NCBI GenBank assembly: GCA_016786465.1
Contig: JAEUWC010000030.1
Location: 1 to 64,000, forward strand
DNA: 64,000 nucleotides
Direction: 5' to 3'
From: Bdellovibrionales bacterium
GTDB lineage: Bacteria > Bdellovibrionota > UBA1018
In this document: positions 11,447 to 20,461 of the stretch, one piece after another
Numbering within the stretch: the first letter of the stretch is position 1
Layout: the number at the start of each line of letters is the position of its first letter
The notes under the pieces: model-generated
Told to the model about the DNA's origin: nothing
The model's database searches: none
What the model saw: only the letters and a program-made list of their open reading frames with translations
Made by a program: the position numbers and the translations under genes

Positions 11447-11764
11447 CTATTTTTCGAAGGGAAATCCCGCGTCCATCCAGTCGCCCATTCCGCCGCCTGA
11501 CACACAAATCAAGTTGGTCAATCCGGCTTTTTCAAGGGCGATAGATGCCATCTGTGATCGGCGTCCGGCGTGGCAATAAACGTAAATCTTTTCGTGTTCA
11601 GCAAGTTCCTTTGCGTAATGGGTCACATCGCCCATGGGAATGTTCCGCGCGCCGGGGACGCGTCCTTCTTCGAATTCATCCGGTTCACGGACATCCAAAA
11701 TAAGGTCCTTTTTTGAAAGCGAAGGAAGGCGTTCTTTCAGTTCAAAAATTGAAATCTGTTCCAT
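11447..11764 (-). CDS. Single-domain rhodanese
   Basis: This 105-residue single-domain rhodanese transfers sulfane sulfur through the active-site Cys64 in the loop CHAGRRS. The DVREPDEFEEGRVPGARNIP segment (24-43) and the closing GGMGDWMDAGFPFEK are typical. It sits 14 nt downstream of a persulfide-dioxygenase-like enzyme, which supports a role in sulfide or persulfide handling. Known partners of this kind pass glutathione persulfide or thiosulfate sulfur. Confidence 0.92.
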   Translation of the reverse strand: MEQISIFELKERLPSLSKKDLILDVREPDEFEEGRVPGARNIPMGDVTHYAKELAEHEKIYVYCHAGRRSQMASIALEKAGLTNLICVSGGGMGDWMDAGFPFEK

Positions 11765-11778
11765 GGCGATTCGTTACG

Positions 11779-12507
11779 TCACTTGCAGTTTTCGAACAAG
11801 GATTCTTTCAGGTTCTTGGGGGATGGACCGACGTAAGCGCCTGCTTCTGCTACGAAAGTGGTTCTGTCTTGGGTCAGCGAGGCGTTCACTTCCAGCTGCG
11901 TTTTCCAAGAAGAAATTCGTCCACCACGTCCGTCGTGATTGGGCAGCATGAACATTTCAAGGCGTGCATGGGTTTTGATTTTCTGAAGGCTTTCAAAATG
12001 GGCTTCGGGATTCCCACCGGGTAGGTCGTCACGACCGGTATCGCCGTACATCAAGGTGTCTCCGCCAAAAAGAAAGGGTCCCCAAATCAGGACCAGACCG
12101 TCCACTGTGTGGCCTGGAGTTGTTAAAAACTTCATGGGCCCTGCGGACGTCGGAATTTCACAGTCTTTTGAAATGCGAATCTGAGCTTTCGAACTAGGGC
12201 TTGCCGCGTGCATTAAGTAGGAAGTCTTCAGTTCGCGCGCCATGGGAAAGGCACACGAAACGTGATCGGCGTGCGTGTGAGTGTCCATCGTGAAAAGAAA
12301 TCGATAGCCTTCAAAACTGCGCACCAATTTCAGAAGTTCCGCGTAATCTTCCCGCATCGGGTCGACCAAAATCGCTTCACGCGTGGGTTCGTACGACGCC
12401 AGGTAAGCAAGATTGTCGTCGTTGATGATGACCTTTAGATTCCAGCCTGTGGGCAAACGACCACCGTCTTGAATCAAGTCTGAAAATTCTTTGATTTCTG
12501 TTTTCAC
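11779..12507 (-). CDS. Metallo-beta-lactamase fold hydrolase, persulfide dioxygenase-like
   Basis: This 242-residue MBL-fold enzyme has the THTHADH metal motif (H77, H79, D81, H82), then TPGHTVDGL, a DTGRDDLPGG segment and a late LPNHD. The GRDD region is like the GRTDF signature of ETHE1/persulfide dioxygenases rather than glyoxalase II, and the adjacent rhodanese fits sulfide oxidation. It uses a GTG start whose GTGA overlaps the TGA of the upstream lipoprotein gene. The cytoplasmic location is inferred from the lack of a signal peptide. Glyoxalase II-like activity remains possible. Confidence 0.85.
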   Translation of the reverse strand: MKTEIKEFSDLIQDGGRLPTGWNLKVIINDDNLAYLASYEPTREAILVDPMREDYAELLKLVRSFEGYRFLFTMDTHTHADHVSCAFPMARELKTSYLMHAASPSSKAQIRISKDCEIPTSAGPMKFLTTPGHTVDGLVLIWGPFLFGGDTLMYGDTGRDDLPGGNPEAHFESLQKIKTHARLEMFMLPNHDGRGGRISSWKTQLEVNASLTQDRTTFVAEAGAYVGPSPKNLKESLFENCK

Positions 12508-14636
12508 TGACAGCTGGTGAACGAGACAAAGGCCTTCTGCCCTTTTTTCGTCTGTCCGTATCCACCGACGTAGATGTTACCCAGGTCGTCCTGACCCAGA
12601 GCAGTTGCGGCTGAATAATTGCCTTTTTCGACTGTAAAAGTGGCTTCGGTCGCGAAGCTTCCAGGTGCAGCAGTCACACTGGTTCGAACGATCGCGGTGG
12701 GCTGATCTGCCGGAGTGAGTTTCGCCTGTCCGGCGACCACGATGCGGCCGGATCGATCGACCAAAATAGCGGCTGGGTCAGCGGACAAGGGTCCGCTTCC
12801 CACAGTCATGGGGGCGAATTGATCGATGGTGTCCCAAGTTTTTCCTTGGTCTGAAGTCTTGCGAACCAACCATTCGTGTTGGCCTGTTGAAGGACCGATA
12901 TAGCCCGCCACATAGATTGTTCCGTCAGGAGCCATCGTCAGTGTTCGCGCGCCGGAAATTTGGTCGCGAAGCCCTGCCGGCCAGTTGTCGCTATTGTCGA
13001 CGACTTTATAGGCGCCCGTTGAAGATGAAACTTCGATCACCATCCACCGATACTTTCCCTTCGCATCCTGTGATGAAAGGACGGTCCAAAGATCGCCATC
13101 TAAATCCGAAATCATCGACTGCGATGATGGCCCAAGACCCGAGAAGTCTTCTTGTGAAAGCCCGCTCGACGGCGGAAGGTTCAACAGGGTGCCCCAGTTT
13201 TCCCAAAGCGGGGTTCCGATTCGAAGGATCAGCCTTCGACTAAAGTCTAAATCCATCCCAATGGTGCGAACGACCCATCTGCCTAACGAATCCCAGAAGA
13301 CTGAAGTCGCCTGCGTGTCCAGTGCCGCAGAACTTTGCCAGCGATATGGGAATCCACCCTTTGCAAAATCCCATCCTCCGGAATCGCCGACGGTTTTTCC
13401 AACGGCACTTCTGCGAATGGATTGCGTCCAGGCCTTTCGCGAAGTGGAAAGCCGAGCGTTCGCAAGTACAGTCAAGTTTCCTTGTCCATCGCGCGCGAAC
13501 CCGACCCCTTGAGTGTCATAGCCCGCTTCGACTTGCGCCGTATCGACGGTCGACCATGTACCGGCTCGGCCGCTGTTGCTTCGGCGGATGATCAAAGACG
13601 AAGATTTTTTTGAATACCCGGTTCCAACCCAATACACGCGTCCAAGGGCGTCGGTTCCAAACGACGAAAGTGTCGTGGCTTCCTTAGAATTCAGTTGAAA
13701 CGTGTCACTGAGCTGATTTTTGAAAGCGACAGGTTTACACGCTGGGTGAGTTCGAACGATCAATTCTCCGCGCACGCTTAAAGGAGAGACGATGGCGTAG
13801 GATTCCGCTTCCTGATTCTGCGTTCGAACGTAGAAACGGAAGGGCCCCGATCCCTGACTGACGTGAACTTGAGATACGGGTTGCGAACAAAATTCATCTG
13901 AATACGAAGTCGCGCCTGCGGGCAGGGAAATGGTTCCGTCGTAAGGCTTCAAAAGATTTGCGGGGTTCCCGTAAATGTCCCGGGGCGCCGCAAAGAACGG
14001 TCCAAGGCACGTCGACGTCAGGCCCGATGTTGGACCGCTGAGCACCCATTCGCTGGGTGGACCTGCGGTGAACTGGATTCCCAATTTTCCGGCTTTCAGA
14101 TGAATCGGGCCGCTTGGACCCGAAAATGGATTTCTGGCCGTGGCGTCCAGTTGCCCATTGAAAGGTACGTAGGTTCGGAAACTAAAAATGGTACTTGAAC
14201 CGCCCGGGTTCAAAGAAGTCTCGGTGGCTTCTGGACCTGTACAGCTTCCAGAAAGATAAAAGGCTCCGATTACTCCGCTTGCGGGTGTGCCCAGGGTTAA
14301 ATAAACGCGTTCAGTGACAGGCGAAGTTTCGCCAGCAGGGTTCACGGTCGAAACCGTATAGATGCCGCACTGGCCGACGGTCAGCTGTTTTGGACCGTCG
14401 ATTTTCAAAGCTTCTGGGGGTGGTTTTGGCGCTGGCGGTCCGGGTGATACCGATGGTGATGGGCTAGGAATGATCGGCGATTCGGTCGGTACAGAATTCG
14501 GTTCGCTTGGGGAACTTGGGCCGGGCTTTTGGCTGGTGGGCTTGGGACGGAACGAGCACGCAGACAATGCGGGCAGGATCAGCACGCAAATCAGGGCGCA
14601 GAAAATTCGTGTAATTTGATTCCTTAAAGCAGCCAT
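12504..14636 (-). CDS. Large lipoprotein with Pro-rich stalk and beta-propeller-like domain
   Basis: This lipoprotein of about 710 residues has a signal peptide with lipobox LSAC (Cys about residue 27 from the ATG at 14636), then a Pro/Ser-rich stalk. Two Ig-like beta regions follow, and a C-terminal half with repeated DxxGxxY/W strands (GRVYWVG, DGTIYVAGY, LGNIYVGGY) resembles an exo-alpha-sialidase/BNR-type propeller. The frame is open 29 codons upstream, but the signal peptide is best formed from the internal ATG. It is likely anchored to the outer membrane; its function is unknown. Translationally coupled (GTGA) to the persulfide-dioxygenase-like gene. Confidence 0.7.
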   Translation of the reverse strand: MAALRNQITRIFCALICVLILPALSACSFRPKPTSQKPGPSSPSEPNSVPTESPIIPSPSPSVSPGPPAPKPPPEALKIDGPKQLTVGQCGIYTVSTVNPAGETSPVTERVYLTLGTPASGVIGAFYLSGSCTGPEATETSLNPGGSSTIFSFRTYVPFNGQLDATARNPFSGPSGPIHLKAGKLGIQFTAGPPSEWVLSGPTSGLTSTCLGPFFAAPRDIYGNPANLLKPYDGTISLPAGATSYSDEFCSQPVSQVHVSQGSGPFRFYVRTQNQEAESYAIVSPLSVRGELIVRTHPACKPVAFKNQLSDTFQLNSKEATTLSSFGTDALGRVYWVGTGYSKKSSSLIIRRSNSGRAGTWSTVDTAQVEAGYDTQGVGFARDGQGNLTVLANARLSTSRKAWTQSIRRSAVGKTVGDSGGWDFAKGGFPYRWQSSAALDTQATSVFWDSLGRWVVRTIGMDLDFSRRLILRIGTPLWENWGTLLNLPPSSGLSQEDFSGLGPSSQSMISDLDGDLWTVLSSQDAKGKYRWMVIEVSSSTGAYKVVDNSDNWPAGLRDQISGARTLTMAPDGTIYVAGYIGPSTGQHEWLVRKTSDQGKTWDTIDQFAPMTVGSGPLSADPAAILVDRSGRIVVAGQAKLTPADQPTAIVRTSVTAAPGSFATEATFTVEKGNYSAATALGQDDLGNIYVGGYGQTKKGQKAFVSFTSCQ

Positions 14637-14751
14637 TCCTAAGCGGTCGATCCCTTCCATGGGTAAAAACTTGCCGATACCCATCAGTGTAAACTGCATA
14701 TTTGAAAGTACAAGGCTTTCCAAGTCATTTGCCCAAGGGTAAAAGCGAGGG

Positions 14752-16302
14752 ATGCAACCGTCAAAAACCCAGCAAAAACCCGCATCTCAGGGCCCCAAAA
14801 AAGCGATTTCTCCGACGCGTGATGAAAATTACCCGGAATGGTACCAGGCCGTCGTTCGTGCCGCCGACCTAGCAGAAAACTCGGATGTTCGTGGGTGCAT
14901 GGTCATTAAACCGTGGGGCTATGGAATCTGGGAAAAGATCGAACGGGACCTGGATTTTCGTTTCAAAGAAACGGGGCACAAGAACGCGTACTTCCCTCTT
15001 TTGATTCCTTTGTCGTTTTTGCAAAAGGAAGCCGAACACGTTGCCGGGTTTGCCAAAGAATGTGCCGTTGTAACGCACCGTCGCCTGGTCGCGGGTCCAG
15101 ATGGCAAGCTGATGCCTGCCAACCCGTTAGAAGAACCCTTCATTATACGTCCGACTTCCGAAACCATTATTGGGGCGTCTTTTGCCAAGTGGGTCCAGTC
15201 GTATCGGGACCTTCCGATCTTGATCAACCAGTGGGCCAACGTGATGCGTTGGGAAATGCGGACGCGTCTGTTTCTGCGCACTGCGGAATTTCTTTGGCAA
15301 GAAGGTCACACCTGCCATGAAACGTTGGAAGATGCAGTTTCTGAAACCAAGCAGATGCTTCAGGTCTACGCTTCGTTTGCTGAAGAAGTTTTGGCCATGC
15401 CGGTGATCCAGGGTGAAAAAACGGCGGGCGAAAGATTTCCAGGCGCCGTGAACACTTACTGCATTGAAGCGATGATGCAAGACGGCAAGGCACTTCAGGC
15501 CGGCACTTCTCATTTCTTGGGTCAGAACTTTTCGAAGGCCCAAGGAATCAAGTTCCTGGGTCGTGACGGAAAAGAATCCTTTGTGTGGACCACTTCCTGG
15601 GGAGTGTCGACGCGACTGATCGGGGGCGTGATTATGACGCATGCAGATGATGATGGAATGGTCGTACCGCCAAGGGTGGCTCCGATTCACGTCGTGATCC
15701 TACCGATTGTTCGAAAAGAAGAAGACCGCGAAAAAGTGATGTCGGCGGTCGCGGATCTTTCAAAGCAGATTCGGGCGAAGCGATTCTTTGATGAACGCAT
15801 CGATGTCGAAGTCGACGCCAAAGACACCGGCGGCGGCGACAAGTTTTGGGGTCACTTCAAAAAGGGCGTTCCCCTGATTGTGGAAGTCGGACCAAGGGAT
15901 GTGGACGGAGGGGTCGTGTGTGTGACTCGCCGCGACGATTTGGCTGGAAAAAGAAAGTCGATCCCACGGGCCGAATTCATTTCGGGCGTCGACGGGATTT
16001 TGGCCGACATCCAGAAGGTTCTTTTTGATCGAGCAAAGAAGCGAATGGATTCGTCGATCATCCAAGTGAACTCGGAAAAAGAATTCAACGACGTCTTCAC
16101 TTCCGATGGCGAAGGTGGAAACGCGATGTCTCGTGGATTTGTTCTGGCCCACTGTTCGGACAGTCCGGCTGCGGTTGAAAAGCTAGCCGCCAAAAAAGTG
16201 ACGATCCGCTGCATCCCAATTGATGGTCCTGCCGAAAAAGGAAAATGCATCTTCACCGGGCAAGAAACTTCGAAGCGAGTGATCTTGGCGCAAAGCTACT
16301 AG
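14752..16302 (+). CDS. proS: Prolyl-tRNA synthetase, short archaeal-type (ProS3)
   Basis: This class II synthetase charges tRNA-Pro. Its 516 residues and layout are of the archaeal/eukaryote type without the bacterial editing insert. Motif 2 (RWEMRTRLFLRTAEFLWQEGHT, about residues 165-186) and motif 3 (GVSTRLIGGVIMTHADDDG, about 286-304) are clear, followed by an anticodon-binding domain. The C-terminal domain ends in SY as in thermophile homologues, but only two of the four zinc Cys positions seem kept (HCSD, GKC). The stop TAG at 16300-16302 overlaps the first bases of the inverted-repeat element. Confidence 0.93.
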   Translation: MQPSKTQQKPASQGPKKAISPTRDENYPEWYQAVVRAADLAENSDVRGCMVIKPWGYGIWEKIERDLDFRFKETGHKNAYFPLLIPLSFLQKEAEHVAGFAKECAVVTHRRLVAGPDGKLMPANPLEEPFIIRPTSETIIGASFAKWVQSYRDLPILINQWANVMRWEMRTRLFLRTAEFLWQEGHTCHETLEDAVSETKQMLQVYASFAEEVLAMPVIQGEKTAGERFPGAVNTYCIEAMMQDGKALQAGTSHFLGQNFSKAQGIKFLGRDGKESFVWTTSWGVSTRLIGGVIMTHADDDGMVVPPRVAPIHVVILPIVRKEEDREKVMSAVADLSKQIRAKRFFDERIDVEVDAKDTGGGDKFWGHFKKGVPLIVEVGPRDVDGGVVCVTRRDDLAGKRKSIPRAEFISGVDGILADIQKVLFDRAKKRMDSSIIQVNSEKEFNDVFTSDGEGGNAMSRGFVLAHCSDSPAAVEKLAAKKVTIRCIPIDGPAEKGKCIFTGQETSKRVILAQSY

Positions 16303-16521
16303 GTGTCTGAGCACCTTTTGATGCCCGGTGCAGCATTCTTGATCGGATTCCGGTCGCCACGGCGACCGGATCGAAAGCTTTGAGCTTTGGTCGCCGTGGC
16401 GACCAGGTAATCGGAACAAAAACTCGCCGCCGACTGGAGATGAAGCGTTGGAGTGGTCGCTGCGGCGACCGGAATTCGAACACTTTTTATGCACCGGGCA
16501 TCAAAAGGTGCTCAGACACCT
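16301..16521. repeat. 221-bp element with 32-bp perfect terminal inverted repeats
   Basis: The left arm 16301-16332 and right arm 16490-16521 are perfect reverse complements over 32 bp (outer end AGGTGTCTGAGCACCT, inner end GCCCGGTGCA). Between them are three GGTCGC...GCGACC palindromes (16349-16370, 16388-16405, 16455-16470). The arms touch the stop codons of the two convergent genes on either side. No reading frame is supported within. It could be a MITE- or BIME-like repeat, or a bidirectional terminator, or both. Confidence 0.85.
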
Positions 16522-17312
16522 TAGCTGCTAGCCGACTGGTACCGTTTCAAACCGGCATTCCAAAGAAACCAGTTGATGACAAAGAAGACGGAAAGCACGG
16601 CGGCGATTCGCAGGTATTCCGAAAGTTCCAGCCCTTGCAAAAGCGCCCGAGCCGGAACGCTTCCGATGAAAGCAAATGGAAGCGCCGTCAGAATCAGGTA
16701 ACGAATCATCTTGGGGTAGATCGTGTCGGGCTTCGTGGCGAACGCAAAAAACTGGTAGTACATCCGGGCCATTGCCCAGCTTCGTTCGGTCCAGAAAATC
16801 CAAATCGAAAAAGCGAAACGGACCAAAAGGGCAGTCGTCAGACCGACCGCAAGCCACCCCACCAGACCTAGCCATTTCCATCCGCCTTGAAATCCGGCGG
16901 CGTCCGAAAACCGTAGAAGGATTCCCAGACCCAGGAAGAAATTGAAAATCGCGGTTAGGTTGAACCAACGGGTCAGCGCCAAAAAAAGCGGGTGAATCGG
17001 TTTGGTCAGCAAAATGTCCAATTCGCCCTTGTTCACCAGATCCGAAAAATTCCAAAAGTTGCGCTGAAAGAAAGTCGTGAAAAGCGCGTCGCTGGCGAAG
17101 AAGATTCCCAAGAAAAAATAGGTCTGGGGCTTCGACCAACCCCCTAGGGTTTCAGTGTTCGAATAAATCACGGTGAACAATGAAAATTCGACCGCGATCC
17201 AAATCAAGTCCACCACGATCATGGTCAGAAAGTTTGAACGGTAAACGGCCTCGCGAACGAAGTTGTTCTTCAGTTGAACCCAGAAGACGCGAGCGTACTT
17301 TGAAGAAGACAT
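16521..17312 (-). CDS. ABC-2 type exporter permease (COG3694-like)
   Basis: This 263-residue inner-membrane permease has about six hydrophobic segments, N-terminal FVREAVYRSNF and the ELDILLTKPIHPLFLALT signature of the COG3694/DUF990 family. It pairs with a COG4587-type permease and a COG4586-type ATPase immediately upstream. The transported substrate is unknown for most members. It is the last gene of the three; its stop TAA at 16523-16521 abuts the inverted-repeat element. Confidence 0.88.
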   Translation of the reverse strand: MSSSKYARVFWVQLKNNFVREAVYRSNFLTMIVVDLIWIAVEFSLFTVIYSNTETLGGWSKPQTYFFLGIFFASDALFTTFFQRNFWNFSDLVNKGELDILLTKPIHPLFLALTRWFNLTAIFNFFLGLGILLRFSDAAGFQGGWKWLGLVGWLAVGLTTALLVRFAFSIWIFWTERSWAMARMYYQFFAFATKPDTIYPKMIRYLILTALPFAFIGSVPARALLQGLELSEYLRIAAVLSVFFVINWFLWNAGLKRYQSASS

Positions 17313-17315
17313 CGG

Positions 17316-18149
17316 TTAACCCCCCAAGCTTAGGTATCGACGGATGCCTAAGCCCCAACTTGCGCGAATCAAAACCCAGCCTCCGATCATCCAAAGGCCT
17401 GCGATTCCAAACTGCATCCAGATTTCTTCCGTGGACCAACGACCCAAAGCAATCTGGGTGGGGCCGAAAACGTAAAGGTAGAAGGGTGTGGATTTCCAGA
17501 TCCATTGCATGCTTTCCGGAAACAGATTCAAGGGGATCAATTCTCCGGACAGAAGTTGCACGATCATGTTCTTCACCATCATCAGACTGTAGGCTTCTTC
17601 CCAGTAAAAGCTGGCCGTCGCCAGTGTCGCACCGACTTGGTAATGGATGATGTTTCCAAAAAAGGCCAAAGCCATTCCGTAAATCAGATTCAGGGGCGTT
17701 AGGTTCGGGGTCGCCGCGGCGACCGATGGGAAAATCTTTGAAAGCAGCATCGCTGCGATTCCCAAGACCAAGCAAAAGCCAGCAATGAAGATCTTGGGGG
17801 CGACGCCGCGAATGTAGACAAATTCGACGACACCGACCGGGCGAAGAAGGTAATTGCTTAAACCCCCGCCGCGGATCATTTCGGCTAATTCGAAATCGTG
17901 GTCGCCACCGCGAACTTGGGTGAAAAGAATCGAAACCAAAGTGTAGGCGACCATATCTTCATAGGTCATCCCGGCGATTTGAGTAGCGCCGCCGACTTTA
18001 AAAAGGGCGTACCAAAGAACCCATTGAATGGCGGCCGGAACGAATGCGGCCCCCAGGACTTCAAATAGAAATTCCAAGCGATACGCCGTCGCATCTTGGA
18101 ATCCATTTTTTAGGGCGGCGATCCGCCACTGAATGTTTCCTAGCTTCAT
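17316..18149 (-). CDS. ABC-2 type exporter permease (COG4587-like)
   Basis: This 277-residue permease has several membrane helices and the GGLSNYLLRPVG segment that is the counterpart of the TKP motif in its partner. It lies 3 nt upstream of the COG3694-like permease and 5 nt downstream of the ATPase, so the three genes form one exporter operon. A GGTCGCC-GC-GGCGACC palindrome (17709-17724), like those in the nearby repeat element, lies inside this gene and encodes SVAAAT. Confidence 0.88.
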   Translation of the reverse strand: MKLGNIQWRIAALKNGFQDATAYRLEFLFEVLGAAFVPAAIQWVLWYALFKVGGATQIAGMTYEDMVAYTLVSILFTQVRGGDHDFELAEMIRGGGLSNYLLRPVGVVEFVYIRGVAPKIFIAGFCLVLGIAAMLLSKIFPSVAAATPNLTPLNLIYGMALAFFGNIIHYQVGATLATASFYWEEAYSLMMVKNMIVQLLSGELIPLNLFPESMQWIWKSTPFYLYVFGPTQIALGRWSTEEIWMQFGIAGLWMIGGWVLIRASWGLGIRRYLSLGG

Positions 18150-18154
18150 GGTGA

Positions 18155-19180
18155 TTACGCTTTCGGGTCCGAATAGATGCGCTGAATGACCGATTCAAGG
18201 CTGGGTTCTTCAACGCCCATGTCGATGATCGAACAGTTTTTCATCAGTGCCTGAAGGACCGTGACGACTGCTTCTTGTTTAGTTTCAAAGTAAATCGTCT
18301 TGATGTCGCCCGCATCGCCTTCGTCGTCGGCTTCGGGTTCCGCGATTTCAATCGCGGATTCCGCTAGCCCCGTCCATTGGGATAGTTTCGCAGCCGGAAT
18401 TTCTTCTTTTAAACGCACGCGAAGACGGCAGGCCCCTTGTTGAATCAGCTTGGAAGGCTGGCCGTCGAAAATCATTTCGCCGTTTCGCAGAATTAGGACG
18501 CGTGAACAAAGGCGTTCAATGTCGTCCATATTGTGTGAAGTCAGGATGATCGTGACTTTTTCCCTTTGATTGAAGACGCGAAGAAATTCGCGAAGCTTCG
18601 CCGCCGCCAAGACGTCCAATCCGATGGTCGGTTCATCTAGAAAGATGACCTTTGGCCAATGAAGAAGCGCGCCGATCAATTCCATCTTCATCCGTTCACC
18701 CAAAGAAAGGCGGCGGATCTGAGTGTTCAGATGTTTGGTCACATCCAAAAGTTCGGTCAGCGTGTTCAGGCGTTCGCGGTAGGTCTTTTCAGGGATTTCG
18801 TAAATGGCCTTCAAAAGATCAAAGGCGTCGACCGCCGGAAGGTCCCACCAAAGTTGGGCCTTCTGACCCATGACTAGCGAAATCTGGTGGCGAAAGTTCA
18901 TCGGGCGATCAAAGGGGTCGATACCCAGGACGCGCGCACTTCCCGATGTCGGGGGAATCAAACCCGAAAGGATCTTCAGCAAAGTCGTCTTGCCGGCACC
19001 GTTCGCGCCGATCAATCCAACGAAAGAACCTTGTTCAATTTTGAAATTCACACCCTTCAAAGCTTCATGTTCTGAAAATTCAGGTTTGAAAAGAAGCTTC
19101 ATCGTCCCTTTCATTCCTTCTTCTTTTTTGGGCGAGCGAAAGGCGCGGCGGATGTCTTTGACTTCGATGATCGTGCTCAT
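18155..19180 (-). CDS. ABC exporter ATP-binding protein (COG4586-like)
   Basis: This 341-residue ATPase energises the two permeases that follow. Walker A GANGAGKT (58-65), Q-loop region, signature LSLGERMKMEL, Walker B VIFLDEPTIGLD and H-loop LTSHNMDD are all present. The N-terminal insertion of basic residues before Walker A and the HEALKGVNF strand are typical of the COG4586 group. The C-terminal ~90 residues are a regulatory or dimerisation extension with an acidic patch. It begins the three-gene minus-strand operon and is divergent from parA. Confidence 0.93.
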   Translation of the reverse strand: MSTIIEVKDIRRAFRSPKKEEGMKGTMKLLFKPEFSEHEALKGVNFKIEQGSFVGLIGANGAGKTTLLKILSGLIPPTSGSARVLGIDPFDRPMNFRHQISLVMGQKAQLWWDLPAVDAFDLLKAIYEIPEKTYRERLNTLTELLDVTKHLNTQIRRLSLGERMKMELIGALLHWPKVIFLDEPTIGLDVLAAAKLREFLRVFNQREKVTIILTSHNMDDIERLCSRVLILRNGEMIFDGQPSKLIQQGACRLRVRLKEEIPAAKLSQWTGLAESAIEIAEPEADDEGDAGDIKTIYFETKQEAVVTVLQALMKNCSIIDMGVEEPSLESVIQRIYSDPKA

Positions 19181-19319
19181 GGTGTTGAACTTCTTATCAC
19201 AAGAATTTTGTGCTCAATAAAAATGTCAAAATACGGACAAAGCAGTTGCGAATGTTTTGCTCGGGCATATGATTTCCCCAGCTGCTTTTCTATTCAGGAT
19301 CCAAGGAGGGTTCTTCAGC

Positions 19320-20414
19320 ATGTCACCTTTTCGCGAGATGTGTTTCACGCCCGCAGAGTTTGCTGCGATTGCGAAGATCGATAAAAGTTTAGTTCCTACG
19401 CTTGAAAGCGCAGGTGTGCTTAAGACGGTGAAGCGCCGCATGGGCAACGTCGAGCGCAAGATGATCACCTTAGAAGAAATGCGCAACTACTTCCAGATCA
19501 TGCGCCAGCGTGCGGAAGATCAGGCGCGCGAAATGGCCAACGGTGACGGCGCAGTCGCTGCCGGTCCGGCGATCCCTGTGGGTTCCAGCCCAGAAAAGAT
19601 CGCTTTGGCCACGGGCTTCATTCCCGAAGATCCGACCCACAAGATTCAGATGTTTTACAACGTGAAGGGCGGCACCGGGAAATCCACCCTTACGGCACAG
19701 TACGTCATGCGTGCGGCAATGAACGGTTTGAAAGTTCTGGCCGTGGATCTAGACGGCCAGGGTCACCTGACTGTGAATCTAGATGTCTTGGATGCTCACG
19801 AACGTCCGACGGTCTACGACGTGTTGATCAATGACCTTCCTTTAAAGGATGCGATCATGAACGTGGCGCCGGGCTTGGATCTGGTTCCAGCGAACCTAGG
19901 TCTTTGCAACATCGAGATTCCGTTGAACCAGAAAACCCGCCGCGAATACCGTTTGAAGGAAGCATTGGCGAAGGTCGCCAGTCAGTATGACCTGATCGTG
20001 GCCGACACCAACCCTGCCGCTTCGATCTTGAACGGGTCGATGTTGGTGGCTTCGGATCTGGTCAACGTCGTTTGCGCGACGAACCCGCTTTCCTTCCACG
20101 GCATGTCCTTGGTCATGGCGACCATCGAAGAAATGGAACGTGAATTTTCACGCCAGCTGGACGTTCGGATCATTCCGAACCTGTACGATTCCCGCGAAGT
20201 CATTAGCCAAGAAGTTCTGGGCGAACTGCGTGCGCAGTTCGAGGGGATCTGCACGAAAGCAGTCATTAATCGGACGGCTGATTTGAACGAAGCAACGAAG
20301 CGTCGTTCAACAGTTTGGGATGTGAACCCGAAAGGGATTGCCGCCCAAGACATGAGCGCATTGACCGAAGAACTTCTGTATACGCCCGTCATGGTTGACG
20401 TGGCGCAAGCGTAA
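19320..20414 (+). CDS. parA: ParA-type ATPase with N-terminal MerR-like domain
   Basis: This partition ATPase has 364 residues. The deviant Walker A KGGTGKST lies at 116-123, DLDGQGHLT follows, and the DTNPAASILNGSMLVASD segment matches the ParA/MinD fold. The first ~70 residues (FTPAEFAAIAKIDKSLVPTLESAGVL and on) look like a MerR-type winged helix, as in plasmid type Ia ParA proteins that bind their own promoter. The ATG at 19320 is chosen because a strong AAGGAGG site (19302-19308) precedes it; an upstream in-frame start at 19257 lacks one. It is followed by parB after 47 nt. It could be a chromosomal orphan or a second partition system. Confidence 0.9.
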   Translation: MSPFREMCFTPAEFAAIAKIDKSLVPTLESAGVLKTVKRRMGNVERKMITLEEMRNYFQIMRQRAEDQAREMANGDGAVAAGPAIPVGSSPEKIALATGFIPEDPTHKIQMFYNVKGGTGKSTLTAQYVMRAAMNGLKVLAVDLDGQGHLTVNLDVLDAHERPTVYDVLINDLPLKDAIMNVAPGLDLVPANLGLCNIEIPLNQKTRREYRLKEALAKVASQYDLIVADTNPAASILNGSMLVASDLVNVVCATNPLSFHGMSLVMATIEEMEREFSRQLDVRIIPNLYDSREVISQEVLGELRAQFEGICTKAVINRTADLNEATKRRSTVWDVNPKGIAAQDMSALTEELLYTPVMVDVAQA

Positions 20415-20461
20415 TGGATCGGGCGAGCGCATTTCGGCTCGCCCAATAGAGGAGCAAAGCC

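Noticed and set aside
20139-20152. CGTGAATTTTCACG palindrome inside parA as a parS site
   Set aside because: The halves are in the reverse order to parS (TTCACGTGAA), and a single coding occurrence is likely by chance.
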